From NCBI GenBank assembly GCA_003194525.1, contig NBIV01000005.1, forward strand, positions 372,001 to 436,000: a stretch of 64,000 bases of DNA. Reading direction: 5' to 3'. The notes under the pieces were generated by a model. It was given only the letters and a program-made list of their open reading frames with translations, did no database searches and was not told the origin of the DNA. Made by a program: the position numbers and the translations under genes. Origin of the DNA: Gracilariopsis chorda. Its lineage: Eukaryota > Rhodophyta > Florideophyceae > Gracilariales > Gracilariaceae. Positions 40,066-50,111 of this stretch are shown piece by piece (the first letter of the stretch is position 1; each line of letters begins with the position of its first letter).

Positions 40066-40887
40066 ATGCAGCCGCCTCGACCTCGACCGCGCGCGCCGGC
40101 GGCCGACGTGCTCAACGCCGGCTGCGCGAAGATGCATCTCAACGACCTGCCCCACGACGTGCTGCTGCTCATCGGCAGTCACATGCACACCGATGCGCTG
40201 CACGCCATGTCGCAGCTGTCGCCCTTCTGGCACCGCACAGTCCACACCGAGCTGTGGCCATCGCGCATCGCATCCATTCTATCCGTGCGCAAGGTGCGCT
40301 TCCAGACGCCGCAACAGCGCAACCCCATTCACCACCCAGCGTTATGCCCCCTTCCAACCAGCTCCCACACCTGGCACGCAATTGTACACACCTTCCGCAC
40401 GTACCCCTCGTCGCGCTGTCTTCACCTCTGCATTCAACTCGCCGCAAACGACTCCATCACCGCCCTGGCGCTTCGCTACGCCGTCTCCGTGCACGACATT
40501 CTGCGCGCAAACGCCCTCTTCGCCGAGCATCAACTCGCCTGTCGCACCCATCTGTACGTCCCGTTGCGCACGGACGAGCACCTTGTCAAGCTCACCGGCG
40601 TGCCGAGAGCGCGACAACAGCCGTTTTTAATCTCGGACGTCACGCTGTCCAGCAAGTACTTTCTCGTCGTCGACGTCCGAACGAGCGATGACAACGTTGT
40701 CACCCCGCCGCCGCGCCGCTGCCTGCGCCATGTGTTCATCCGACAGCTCGTGGCCAAGTTCATGACCATGGGTTTGGTCGTTCATGAAGATGAGATTCGC
40801 TACTACTTGCAGGATAATCACTACAACGTTGGAAACGCGTACAAGCAATTACTGACGGATCATCAGTTCGGGGCGCGCCCTCCCTAA
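40066..40887 (+). CDS. F-box/LysM protein
   Basis: A 273-residue protein from ATG 40066. An F-box lies near residue 25-65 (HLNDLPHDVLLLIGSHMHTD and SPFWHRTVHTELW). A LysM module follows at about residues 128-167 (DSITALALRYAVSVHDILRA, ending HLYVPLR). The C terminus (EDEIRYYLQDNHYNVGNAYK) looks like a small UBA-like helix bundle. Plants have the same three-part protein (an F-box protein with a LysM domain), so this looks like an old algal-plant family. Cytosolic LysM domains need not bind glycan here; it probably binds a substrate for an SCF ligase. An upstream ATG (39910) in frame is thought to be in the leader. Confidence 0.8.
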   Translation: MQPPRPRPRAPAADVLNAGCAKMHLNDLPHDVLLLIGSHMHTDALHAMSQLSPFWHRTVHTELWPSRIASILSVRKVRFQTPQQRNPIHHPALCPLPTSSHTWHAIVHTFRTYPSSRCLHLCIQLAANDSITALALRYAVSVHDILRANALFAEHQLACRTHLYVPLRTDEHLVKLTGVPRARQQPFLISDVTLSSKYFLVVDVRTSDDNVVTPPPRRCLRHVFIRQLVAKFMTMGLVVHEDEIRYYLQDNHYNVGNAYKQLLTDHQFGARPP

Positions 40888-41236
40888 ACCCTGGCAAACT
40901 GTTACGCTTGTAACAACGTATGTAGTACATACTATGTACATGTATCTATCATATCTTGTGTACCGTTCGTACGCTTGTAAACAAAGACAAACCAACGGCA
41001 GCTCACGAAACGCAGCCCTGAAAACGCAACTCGTTTTCCACTTTTTCTTTTTTTTGTTTTGTTTCGCTTGTCTATCTGTCCTACCTGCACAGTAACCCTT
41101 TAACCCTTCCAAGGGTACATGAGGTGACGCGCCCACCGCACGGCGTTCCTTCATCCACCCCCATCACCAACCAAATCCGCCACGATCGGCTTATCCGCGC
41201 GTATACCGCCATCCCTGTTTGGAACAACACAACAGC
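40888..41236 (+). other. Intergenic region with TAACCCTTT element
   Basis: 349 bases before the SGT gene. At 41092-41117 it holds TAACCCTTTAACCCTT followed by CCAAGGGT, which makes an ACCCTT-CC-AAGGGT palindrome, about 120 bases upstream of the start. A pair of short palindromes built on GTACAT occurs around 40925-40945. Confidence 0.45.
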
Positions 41237-42466
41237 ATGGAGGACGAAAGATGGCTCATGATGGCGGTGCTGGAGCATTTGCAAAAAGCGAGCCGCACAG
41301 AGGGAATGAACAAGGAGTGCATCGAAGAAGCCATGTTTGCAATTTCAAATGCGTATTCTCTCAACATGAGAAACTCGGCCACCCGCCAACGGTACCCGCT
41401 CAACAAGCTGTCGCTGGTGGACGTGTTCAAAGCTGGGCGTGAAACGCTGCTGCGCGCCGCGCGCAGCGCCGACGCGACGTGCCACTCGGCGGTGGCGGCC
41501 GCCAATGGCGGCGCTGAGAACGGCCGGGGCGCAGTCAAAACAAGGGAGGGCGTGGATGAGGGGTTTGAACGATTTATCAAGCGACTTAAAGATAGCACGT
41601 CGCTGTTCGAAGGTGTCGAAGAAGGGGGCGCCGAATACGAACGGCGCGTACAGCGAGCCAGGGAGAAATACGAGTCGAAACGCGACGCGAAACGCGATGC
41701 GAAGCGGAGGAAAGGCAGCTGTCAAACGGCGTCGGGCAAGTCGGAGGCGGAGAACAAGGCGCAGGCCGAGGCGCTCAAGAGTGAGGGCAATAGCAAGTTG
41801 AAAGACAAGCAGTACGAAGAAGCGCTACAACTGTACGGAAGAAGTATTGCGTTGGACGGGTCAAACGCTGTGTACTACAGCAACCGGGCGGCGGCATACA
41901 TGTTGTTACATCGATTCGAAGAAGCGGTGGACGATTGCAAAAAGGCAATTGAGCTGGACGGCGCGTTTATGAGACCGAGGGAACGATTGGCGCAGGCGTA
42001 TCGGCAAATGGGAAGGACTGCGGATGAAGTGGATGCTCTTACCGAGGCGCTGAACGTGCACGCCGACAATGAGAAGCTGGAAAAGATGATGAGGGAGGCT
42101 AAGGGTCGACTTGAAGAGGAGCGCGACACTGGACCTAGCTTGCAGGAAATGGCGGCTCGGATGGGCGATGGCAACTTTGAGGAGATGATTTCTAGTCTGG
42201 GGCGCGACGGGGTGTCGAACATGGCTAATATGTTGGGACTTGATATCGCTGGCGACGCTTTGGACGAGGTGTTTGAACAGGGCGCGCTGCAGGATATGCA
42301 GAACATGATCAGACAGAACCCGCACATGGTGCAGCAGGCGGTGGAAAGTATGATGAATCGCGGCTTCAATGTGCCCTGGATGGGGGGAGGCGGCGCTGGT
42401 GGGGGGGAGGTGGGGGGGAGGCAGGTGGAGGAGGCGGAGGGGGAGCGGCGGCTGTATGAGCTTTAG
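41237..42466 (+). CDS. SGT1-like small glutamine-rich TPR co-chaperone (SGTA family)
   Basis: A 409-residue protein. The N-terminal SGTA-type dimerisation domain (residues about 1-70: MMAVLEHLQKASRTEGMNKE) is followed by a Lys-rich linker and three TPR units (residues about 175-280: AEALKSEGNSKLKDKQYEEA, then VYYSNRAAAYMLLHRFEEAV, then RERLAQAYRQMGRTADEVDA). An STI1-like part (SLQEMAARMGDGNFEEMISS and ALQDMQNMIRQNPHMVQQAV) and a Gly-rich tail follow. The expected role is capture of Hsp70/Hsp90 and delivery of tail-anchored or mislocalised proteins. The Gly/acidic tail replaces the usual Gln-rich end. Confidence 0.9.
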   Translation: MEDERWLMMAVLEHLQKASRTEGMNKECIEEAMFAISNAYSLNMRNSATRQRYPLNKLSLVDVFKAGRETLLRAARSADATCHSAVAAANGGAENGRGAVKTREGVDEGFERFIKRLKDSTSLFEGVEEGGAEYERRVQRAREKYESKRDAKRDAKRRKGSCQTASGKSEAENKAQAEALKSEGNSKLKDKQYEEALQLYGRSIALDGSNAVYYSNRAAAYMLLHRFEEAVDDCKKAIELDGAFMRPRERLAQAYRQMGRTADEVDALTEALNVHADNEKLEKMMREAKGRLEEERDTGPSLQEMAARMGDGNFEEMISSLGRDGVSNMANMLGLDIAGDALDEVFEQGALQDMQNMIRQNPHMVQQAVESMMNRGFNVPWMGGGGAGGGEVGGRQVEEAEGERRLYEL

Positions 42467-43013
42467 GTGAGCTGTGAGAGGAAGGGGCTTGGCGGCCAAC
42501 GTGGTACATGCGAATCGCCTTGTCGTGGTGTGCCCCTTACCCGAGGACCTCTAGAGGTTGAATGAAATGGTGGAATGAAGAAGGCAACAGTCCTCGGAAA
42601 CGAAACGATTCTGCGGTTGAACACGCCTAGACACCTAATGCATTCTTAGTATAGTAGTAACCCAGTGTGTGTAGCACGACTCCGGGTTGTAGCTAATAGC
42701 TATCGTACGAAGAACGCGTTATAGGTTGTAGGGGTCCTTAGCAAACCCCCGGGCTAACATAGAATTGATGTTACTCGTTCGTAAACAGAGAGAGAGAGGA
42801 AGGGGGCTCGCGCAACATCGGGTCCACGCGGACAGCTGTAAACCAAAACGGCTCTGTGTCAGCCATCGTCAAATCAATCAACGCCACGCGTCGACGCCGC
42901 CTCTCAAAAAGGCGCACTCAACCGCCATCGCCCCTCCCTCCCTCCCTCCCTCCCCCCCCCCCGCCTTCCCGCCCACAGCCGCGCACCTCCCGCCCTTCCT
43001 CCGCGCCGCCCTC
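42467..43013 (+). other. Intergenic region with pyrimidine tract
   Basis: About 550 bases. A (CCCT)n-like tract followed by a run of 12 C lies at 42930-42962. The downstream polyproline frame is open back to an ATG at 42768. Confidence 0.4.
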
Positions 43014-43598
43014 ATGCCGCCCCCGCCGCCGCCCCCCCCGCCGCCCCCGCCGCCTTTGGGCGCGCGCAATCGCACCAGTGCGCCGCCTCCCCCCCCGCCT
43101 CCGCCCGCCTCCGCCCCCGCGAAGCGCGCCGCCGCCCCTCCGCCGCCGCCCCCGCCGCCGCCCTCCGCGCCGAACCCACCACCCCCTCCAGCCCCGCCCG
43201 CCCCGCCCGTCAGAAAGCCCGCCCCCCCCGCCGCAGCTCCGCCTCCGCCGCCGCCGCCAGCCAAGCCGCCAGCCAAGCCGCCAGCAGCCCCCGCGCCTCC
43301 CAAACCAGCGCCGCCGCAGCCCCCGCCACCCGCAGAGCAGCCCAAGCCGCAGCCCGCTGCGGCACCCGCCCCGCCCTCGCGCAGGGAGAAGAAGAAGAAG
43401 AACAAGAAGAAGAAGAGACGTGCTTGTTGCTTCGGAGGGAGCGCTGTGCATTCTGACGAAGAAACTCAGCCCATTTCAGGAACTCACCCCGCCAATTCGG
43501 GTACCGCTGCTGGCGCAGGGGGCGGTGGCTACTCGGATCCGGCTAAAGGTTTTGCTATTCCAAAGGGGTATACTCGCTTCAAGAATATTGACGACTAG
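43014..43598 (+). CDS. Polyproline protein with basic-cysteine anchor motif, hypothetical
   Basis: From the ATG at 43014 there are 194 residues; about the first 120 are nearly all Pro and Ala with long Pro runs, typical of ligands for profilin, EVH1 or SH3 domains. Then comes a Lys-rich stretch (KKKKNKKKKRR) directly followed by ACCFGG, where the paired Cys beside basic residues could be a palmitoylated membrane anchor. The tail is Gly/Ser-rich and ends GFAIPKGYTRFKNIDD. An ATG at 42768 would add 82 residues, also Pro-rich near their end. No family is recognised. The C-rich DNA may be hard to sequence, so the exact run lengths are uncertain. Confidence 0.55.
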   Translation: MPPPPPPPPPPPPPLGARNRTSAPPPPPPPPASAPAKRAAAPPPPPPPPPSAPNPPPPPAPPAPPVRKPAPPAAAPPPPPPPAKPPAKPPAAPAPPKPAPPQPPPPAEQPKPQPAAAPAPPSRREKKKKNKKKKRRACCFGGSAVHSDEETQPISGTHPANSGTAAGAGGGGYSDPAKGFAIPKGYTRFKNIDD

Positions 43599-44816
43599 CT
43601 TTCTTTTGCTCAACGCCTGCTTTCATCAACCCGTTCTTTTTTCTTTTGGTGCCGCCCTTTTTTGATACTGTTTCTGTCTTAGAGCAACGTGAAGGGCACC
43701 ACCGTTTTTATGGCACCGCTCTTGTGTGCTACGTTTGTACTGTGTTTATGGTGCACCGTTTCTTTTTTTTTTTGGGGGGGGGGGAGGGGAGTGGGGGATG
43801 GGGAAGGACGCCGTGTGGGTTGCGTCTCTTCGGGTTTGTTGTGCCAAATCACTTGGTAGCTATGCCCGTTTTTTGTTGTCTTGCTTGAGCTATACGTATT
43901 CAACTCGTTCGCACGTGCGAAATACCCTGCAACTGTTATTGCGTTTCCTCCGCTGTCGGTTTGTTTTTCCGTCCTTTTTCTGTTAGTTTCTGTGTTATGC
44001 TGCTTTTGCTTTGTTGGCGGCACCGCTTGTCGGTACGTTTTGTTCATTTTGATGCTAACAATGAGATAAAGCATTGCCGTTGTGCTTCCTTCCGTCCTTC
44101 GACCGCTCTCATTGCACAATATTGTTGTGGTGCCAACAAAAGTTTGGCGCAGCAGCCCTTGCTTGCGCCTGCTGCCGCTTGCATGCATCGCCTGTACAGT
44201 TTGCTCATCATCATCATGCAATGATTGTCATCGCGTCGTTGTCATCATGCTCTACTGTACAGCGACATACGATACCAATCAGCCTTGTCTGCTGTGCACT
44301 TTTGAACTGTGCGCTGCCATTAATGCCCCACAACAGCCCAACTGTTATTATTACGGATAAAGGGTGGAGGGTTAAAGGGTTATAGGGATAGCTCTATCAC
44401 CCCGTATCCAAAACCTTGCCTGTATCCCGCAAGTTCACTTTCTACACTCACACCGCATTCGCACCCGCAAACACCCTCCTATTAAAATGCGTTCATCGTC
44501 GCACAACCGACCACAAACTCCCCGAGGGGCACAAGCCCACATGATCACGCAACGGCACCCAGCGATTGTCACCGCACTACAGTACAGTAGTTATATTCCC
44601 AAACCATAGCGCAAATAGATGCATACTGTATCTAGATACCTCTCGTGCTTACCGTTTCTCCCCTGGTAAGGGTTATTGCCATCTCAAACTCCTGTCATTA
44701 GTGGCACACGCCTTTTCACACAACCACATGCTCCGCCTCACCCAACACCGCACTCGCTCTCCCTACAACCATCGCCTGCAACAGCTTTGTTTTCAAACAA
44801 AGCCCTCTGATGCCCA
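43599..44816. other. 1.2-kb convergent intergenic region with homopolymers
   Basis: Lies between two convergent genes. It has a T10-G10-type run near 43763-43790, and a cluster of AGGGTTA-type motifs at 44359-44386 and 44665-44675. Short frames here are not protein-like. Confidence 0.4.
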
Positions 44817-47800
44817 TCACTCTTTCGTCACCTTTTCGTGTCCACGCTCTGTGTCCATAGCACCTATGTCCCCACCAACCGCCTCTTCAGTATCCCTGTC
44901 GGCTCCAGTAAGCGCGTCATCTCCAGACACGTCCATCTTTTCAGTTCCGTCAACAACACCAGTCTCGCCGTCTCCCATACCACGCGTATCCGCCTCGATA
45001 CCCGCGCCATGTTCTCCAGCAGTATCACCAACATGACTGTCCCCCGCATTCAAACTGTCTCCAGTAACTGTCACCTCCTTGGCAGCAACCTCTTCCCCCC
45101 GGTCAATTACACCTGCTTCAACCGTCTCATCTCCGACAGACTCTGTAGCAGCAACCTCACTTGCATCTGTGCCTAACACAACGTTGCCCTCCACTGCCGC
45201 ACTTCGCAACGCTTGCGCAGTAGAAGAAGGCTCATGACTTTCTGCAGAATCTTCCAAAACTGTATCTCCTTCAACGTCCTCCTTCCTGGTTACACTGTCC
45301 GTGACTTGTTCAGATTCTGAAGTCTCAACGGTATCCCAAGTAATACTTTGAACCAACTCATACTCTCTGTCGTTCAACTGCAGCTGTGAAACTTGCTCCG
45401 GTTCCGCTGTGATTGCGTCGGCGGACTGTCCCACTGCTCCCTCAACTTCTCCAGCAGGTGATTCGACCTCAACGTTTTCCGTATTGACCCCAGGTTCAGC
45501 ACCCTCCGTCGGGTAAACTTCTTCTATAGTGTTTGGAGTCACAGTATCATTCCTATCCAATTGAATTTCGGAGACCATGTTGGATTGCATGGTTCTATCG
45601 TCTACTTGCTCAAAGTCGATCGCATTTGCAGTCTCGTGCCTTACAGCAGCTTCTCCAACAACGTCAGAGCCTCCTAAAGCCTCTCCAAGTGATTCTTTTT
45701 GAACCTCCATAGCCGGCGTGCATTCAAGATGTGCGCCTGTGTTAGACTTATGTCGAGTTGCATCAGTCACAGCTGCTCCTTCACTGTCTCCAACCTCCGC
45801 TACCTCAGCATCTGATTCCTTTCCATCATCAACCCGATCTTCAAGGTCGGCAGCTTCTGGGCTCTCAGTGAATCCACCAGCAGTAGTCACTCCCGCTTCA
45901 GCATCTCCCACGTCGCCTTCTTCGACAAATTTAGGTGCAATGGGAGTCTCGTTCTCGGGCTTTGATTCATCATCAGCCTGATCTTCAAGTTCAGCGGCTT
46001 CTGGGAGCTCATTCAATTCGGTATTAGTAGTTATTTCCGCTTCCCCATCCCCCACGTCCCCTTCTTCGACAAATTCAGATACAGTGGGAGTCTCGTTTCC
46101 AGGCTTTGATTCATCACCAGCACAGTCTGCCTCTGACGGTTCTGCTTGGACTACTTCAGCAGGTCCTTGTACGCGTTCCGACTCATTTGCAACAGGAGCG
46201 TCCTCTTTCGATTCATCCAGCACATATGACCCAGCCACCCGTGTCGACTCGCCAACTGCTGAAGCTTCATCTATCGGTTTCAATTCATACGTACGAGACA
46301 GATTCTCTATAGCCTCAGCCGCAGCAATAGGCTCGTCTGCCGGTTTAGCTTCGGCTTCAACACGCTGTTCCTCGACCAGTTCCGATTCAGTTTCAGCAGA
46401 ACCCGCGGCTGCCGGTGCTGCTTCGACTACGGTAGTTGGTTCCTTCACAGAAACTAATTCGGCTTCCACAAAAGCCCCTTCTGTTGCTTCCCTTTCAATC
46501 GCTGTTGACGGTTCCTCTGCTCGTTGCGATTCAGCTCCAGCAGCAGATTCTTCGGTTGGTTGCGAATCGATTACACCACGATCTTCCATGACCAACTCCG
46601 GCTGGGTCTCAGCAGAAGCCACAACTGTCGGTTCTACTTCGGCCGGGGCAGTTGATTCTTCTACATGCACCGATTCTGCTGCCGCGCGAGATCCTTCTGC
46701 CGGTCCTCCTTCAAACACTGTAGAAGGTTCCTCTACCTCTTCCGATTCACTTCCAGCTATAGGTTCTTCTGATGGTTGACCATCGATTAAAGCGATTTCA
46801 GCAGAATCCGCGGTTGTCGGCTCTGCTTCTGTCACACCAAGTGGTTCTTCTGCTAAGCCTAATTCGGCTTGCACAGGTCCCCCAGTCGGCTCCCCTTCTA
46901 CCACAGCAGACGGCTTCTCTACCGGTCTCGATTCAGGCTCGGTTATAGGCTCTTCTGCTGGTGGTTCATGGACTACAGAATGCTCATCCTCGATCAGTCC
47001 GGACAGTGTATCAGCAGGAACCACAGCATCCTGTTCTGCTTCTGGCATGACACCTGCTTCTTTTGCAGGAGTAAAGTGGGCTTCCGCGAACGGTCCTTCT
47101 GTCGGTTCAACCACAGTTGACGGTCCATCTGTATACTCCGATTCATCTCTAGCAGTAGATTCTTCAGCACGTTGTGCCTCGACTGTCGTACGCTCTTCCT
47201 CAACTAGTTCCGGTTCGGTTTCTGAAGAATCGGGAGCTCTCTGCTCTGTTTCTAGTATGGCTCTTGATTCATCTCCGGGAACCTGTTCGGCTTTCGCGGA
47301 AGGTCCCACTGTCGGCTCTCCTTCATCCACACTAGAAGGCTCCTCTACCTGTTCCGATGCAACTCCAGCAATAGATTCTTTGGCTGGTTGTGCATCGACT
47401 ACAGAGGTTTCATCAGAAGCGACAACTGTCGGCTCTGCCTCTCCTACTGCAGATGATATTTCTGTAGGAACCAACTCGACTTTCCCGGAAGACCCTTCTG
47501 CCGGTTCTCCTCCGGCCACAGTAGACGATTCCTCTGTGTGTCCCGATTGACATCCAGAAATAGGATTTTCGACTGGTTCGGCGTCAACTAGAACGCCCTC
47601 TTCCTCGGCCTCCTCTGGTCCAGTTTCAACTAAAGCCGGAGCTGTCGGCACTACTTCATCTAACATAGACGATTCCTGCCCATACGCGGATTCGGCTCCC
47701 TCAAAAGTATCATCTACTAGTTTTGCTTCAGCCACAACGGACGATTCTCCCATATGTTCTGATTCACATGGTGCAAAAATCTTGAGTTTCGGTTCTGCCT

Positions 47801-50111
47801 GGACTGCAGCGTGTTGTTCCGCAACGGGTTCCGACGCAGCTGCAGTAGGAGGGTAATCCGTTGGTTCTGAACCAACTACAGCACGCTGTTCCTCGACATC
47901 TTCGGACTGTGTTTCAGCTGACTGATCTGCTTCGTTCGCTACTACAGGTGTTGATTCGATTGCTTCAGAAGCCTTTTCAGCCGGTTCTGAATCGACTGCA
48001 GCATTTGGTTCCTCGACGAGTTCCAATTCTCCTCTAGCAGATACCTCATCGGCCGTTTCGACGGCAACAGCAGAAGATGATTCTTCTACAACTGCCGACT
48101 CGGTTACACCAGAAGCTTTGTTTGTCGCTTCTTCTGCAGCCTTCAATTCGGCTCCAGAAACATCGTCCTCTGTTTCGAGTACATCTACAGAAGGCGACTG
48201 TTCTACAGCTGCCGACTCGGTTCGTGCAGTATCCTCTGTATGGGCCCCACCTTCCACTTCCCGGTCGGCAGAAGGGTATGATGAAAGGGCCTCTGGTTGA
48301 ACACTTTCATTGTTCTCAGCACACTCTTCAGAATGGTCTTTCGTATCAGCTTCAGTTGCATCGATCATACCCGCGTCAAACTCTTGGATGGGCTGTTGAA
48401 CGGTCGTGTGCTCCGTCAAGTCGTCTTCATCACCCACAACAACCGGTTGAGTTGGTGTTTTATCTTTTGATGAAGAATCCTCTAGAACTTTTAGTTCCTC
48501 TGAGATTTCTTGCTTGCTTTCTTCATCACCGATTTCGCCATGTGCATTTCCCGGACTTTTAACTTCTTCGAGTACAGCTTCCCGTTCACCTTCCTCGACC
48601 ATTTCCCCCGCTGTCTCTGCATCAGCTGTAGATTCAAATCGCTCTTGTTTCTCTGCTGATAGCGCAGGCTCTGTATCGATGAAATGATCAGCTGGCAACA
48701 ACTCATTCGCCGTTTTCTCAGGAAGCATTGTGCCAAGTGTCTCATCAACCACTGGCCTTGCTCTGAACTCGGCAGTATCGCCGACATCTGCTTCCCTTTC
48801 GTCGGTTTCTTCAGCCTCAGACTCTGCGGTTGTCTCTGCCGCAACATCAGGTGTAGCTTCAGAGCCCACATGGCTCCGCGAAACGGCTGTAGATGCTTCA
48901 CCCTCAACCTGGCTGAGTTCCTTTCTGGCTTCCGAGTCTGTCGCACTCGTGGTTGCAGATATAGTTTCTGGAGTCGAGCTTGACTCCAGGGCAATAGCGC
49001 GTACGACGGTAGATGACATGAAAGTTTGTGTCGTGCCTTCTGTGCCACCTGCACCTTCAGAAATGCTCTTTTCTTCAGTCGCAGTCGCAGATTCTTGCAG
49101 TGGCTTGTCAACGGGGTGAGGTTCAGTTGAGGCGGCATCGGTATGCACATGCGTGTTTCCTACACGCTGCTCTGTGATCGTGGTAGGTGCAGCTAGGAGT
49201 GGGTCAGAATCAGGGGCTGTTTGCACTGACTGCACGAGAGTGTCGGATGGTCTCACTTGCTGTGCTTGAGCAGCGAGAGAGGCGAGATGTGAGGCAGCTT
49301 GATGGCCATCAAAGGCACTGCTACCAGAGTGCGGTTTGGTGATTGACGGTGGCGCACCAGGTAGCATTCGGAGCGATGTGGCAACTGACACAGAGTGATT
49401 GTTATTCTCCGTGAGGTGCGCGGTGTGAGGTTGTTGACGTTGAAGATTGAGGGGATCGATTTGCTCGCTGTCCGCGTTGGGCATGAGCAAAGACACATGG
49501 TGCCGACTTGCTGCAAAGGCGTCAGTAACATTCGCCGAAGATATGGTAGAAGCGGGGTATGCAGCAGTACGCACATCTGTTGGTTGTTGTTCATGCTCCA
49601 GAATAGTGGACAACAAGGGCGGAGAGGCGATGCGCATAGAAGGCGATACAGAGTGATGCGATCGCAGAAAGGTTTGATATGACGGTTGGGCACGGTGCGC
49701 AACGGAATCAAGTTGAGGTTGCGGCTGATGATAGCCGTCAAACGTCTTGAAGAAGAAGCCGTACAAAATCAAAAGCACGGTGACGAGCAGGAATAGGTAC
49801 GGAACGAAACGAAGCATCCAACCCTCCCGTGCGAGACACGAAGTGGAAACCAAGGAAGAGGGTTGAGCACAGGTGGTCGGAAATCGGTTGGCGCATTCAT
49901 GAATGTCACATTGGGAACAAGACGGAACCGAAAAAGAAGTCTTTGTAGGTGACACACATTCGGTACGACCGTGCGTTCCAACCGAATAACAACAATCGCA
50001 TTGACAACTGTTCTCTAGAAGACGGGCGGAAAAAGAGGGTCGTGCAGCGACGCATGGGAGAAGAATGACGGTCGCAATAGCGAGCAACAACACTACTCGT
50101 TGTACGCGCAT
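44817..50111 (-). CDS. Giant single-pass membrane protein with acidic repeat domain, hypothetical
   Basis: A 1764-residue protein from ATG 50111. Residues 1-23 form a signal peptide. Residues 24-98 contain ten cysteines (36, 38, 40, 41, 52, 65, 68, 73, 81, 92), suggesting a small disulfide-linked ectodomain. One membrane helix follows (about 99-121). The rest, over 1600 residues, is very rich in Glu, Ala, Val, Ser, Pro and Thr. It holds about six degenerate repeats of 64-72 residues (46.3-47.65 kb) with cores such as ETEPELVEEE, EEPIAGSES, VEEPSTVFEG and AEVEPTVVASA, plus two repeats of 48 residues (DESKPENETP...). No family is recognised. With a type-I topology the acidic part would face the cytosol. 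Confidence 0.75.
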   Translation of the reverse strand: MRVQRVVLLLAIATVILLPCVAARPSFSARLLENSCQCDCCYSVGTHGRTECVSPTKTSFSVPSCSQCDIHECANRFPTTCAQPSSLVSTSCLAREGWMLRFVPYLFLLVTVLLILYGFFFKTFDGYHQPQPQLDSVAHRAQPSYQTFLRSHHSVSPSMRIASPPLLSTILEHEQQPTDVRTAAYPASTISSANVTDAFAASRHHVSLLMPNADSEQIDPLNLQRQQPHTAHLTENNNHSVSVATSLRMLPGAPPSITKPHSGSSAFDGHQAASHLASLAAQAQQVRPSDTLVQSVQTAPDSDPLLAAPTTITEQRVGNTHVHTDAASTEPHPVDKPLQESATATEEKSISEGAGGTEGTTQTFMSSTVVRAIALESSSTPETISATTSATDSEARKELSQVEGEASTAVSRSHVGSEATPDVAAETTAESEAEETDEREADVGDTAEFRARPVVDETLGTMLPEKTANELLPADHFIDTEPALSAEKQERFESTADAETAGEMVEEGEREAVLEEVKSPGNAHGEIGDEESKQEISEELKVLEDSSSKDKTPTQPVVVGDEDDLTEHTTVQQPIQEFDAGMIDATEADTKDHSEECAENNESVQPEALSSYPSADREVEGGAHTEDTARTESAAVEQSPSVDVLETEDDVSGAELKAAEEATNKASGVTESAVVEESSSAVAVETADEVSARGELELVEEPNAAVDSEPAEKASEAIESTPVVANEADQSAETQSEDVEEQRAVVGSEPTDYPPTAAASEPVAEQHAAVQAEPKLKIFAPCESEHMGESSVVAEAKLVDDTFEGAESAYGQESSMLDEVVPTAPALVETGPEEAEEEGVLVDAEPVENPISGCQSGHTEESSTVAGGEPAEGSSGKVELVPTEISSAVGEAEPTVVASDETSVVDAQPAKESIAGVASEQVEEPSSVDEGEPTVGPSAKAEQVPGDESRAILETEQRAPDSSETEPELVEEERTTVEAQRAEESTARDESEYTDGPSTVVEPTEGPFAEAHFTPAKEAGVMPEAEQDAVVPADTLSGLIEDEHSVVHEPPAEEPITEPESRPVEKPSAVVEGEPTGGPVQAELGLAEEPLGVTEAEPTTADSAEIALIDGQPSEEPIAGSESEEVEEPSTVFEGGPAEGSRAAAESVHVEESTAPAEVEPTVVASAETQPELVMEDRGVIDSQPTEESAAGAESQRAEEPSTAIEREATEGAFVEAELVSVKEPTTVVEAAPAAAGSAETESELVEEQRVEAEAKPADEPIAAAEAIENLSRTYELKPIDEASAVGESTRVAGSYVLDESKEDAPVANESERVQGPAEVVQAEPSEADCAGDESKPGNETPTVSEFVEEGDVGDGEAEITTNTELNELPEAAELEDQADDESKPENETPIAPKFVEEGDVGDAEAGVTTAGGFTESPEAADLEDRVDDGKESDAEVAEVGDSEGAAVTDATRHKSNTGAHLECTPAMEVQKESLGEALGGSDVVGEAAVRHETANAIDFEQVDDRTMQSNMVSEIQLDRNDTVTPNTIEEVYPTEGAEPGVNTENVEVESPAGEVEGAVGQSADAITAEPEQVSQLQLNDREYELVQSITWDTVETSESEQVTDSVTRKEDVEGDTVLEDSAESHEPSSTAQALRSAAVEGNVVLGTDASEVAATESVGDETVEAGVIDRGEEVAAKEVTVTGDSLNAGDSHVGDTAGEHGAGIEADTRGMGDGETGVVDGTEKMDVSGDDALTGADRDTEEAVGGDIGAMDTERGHEKVTKE
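45930..47650 (-). repeat. Degenerate coding repeats in the acidic membrane protein
   Basis: About six units with a period of about 190-216 bp between 46300 and 47650, plus two units of 144 bp near 45960-46110. Copies differ by substitutions and small gaps, so they are old or rapidly diverging. Confidence 0.7.

Noticed and set aside
42878..43451. Long minus-strand Gly/Arg-rich ORFs opposite the polyproline gene
   Set aside because: They are the antisense of proline codons (CCN to NGG) and carry no domain.
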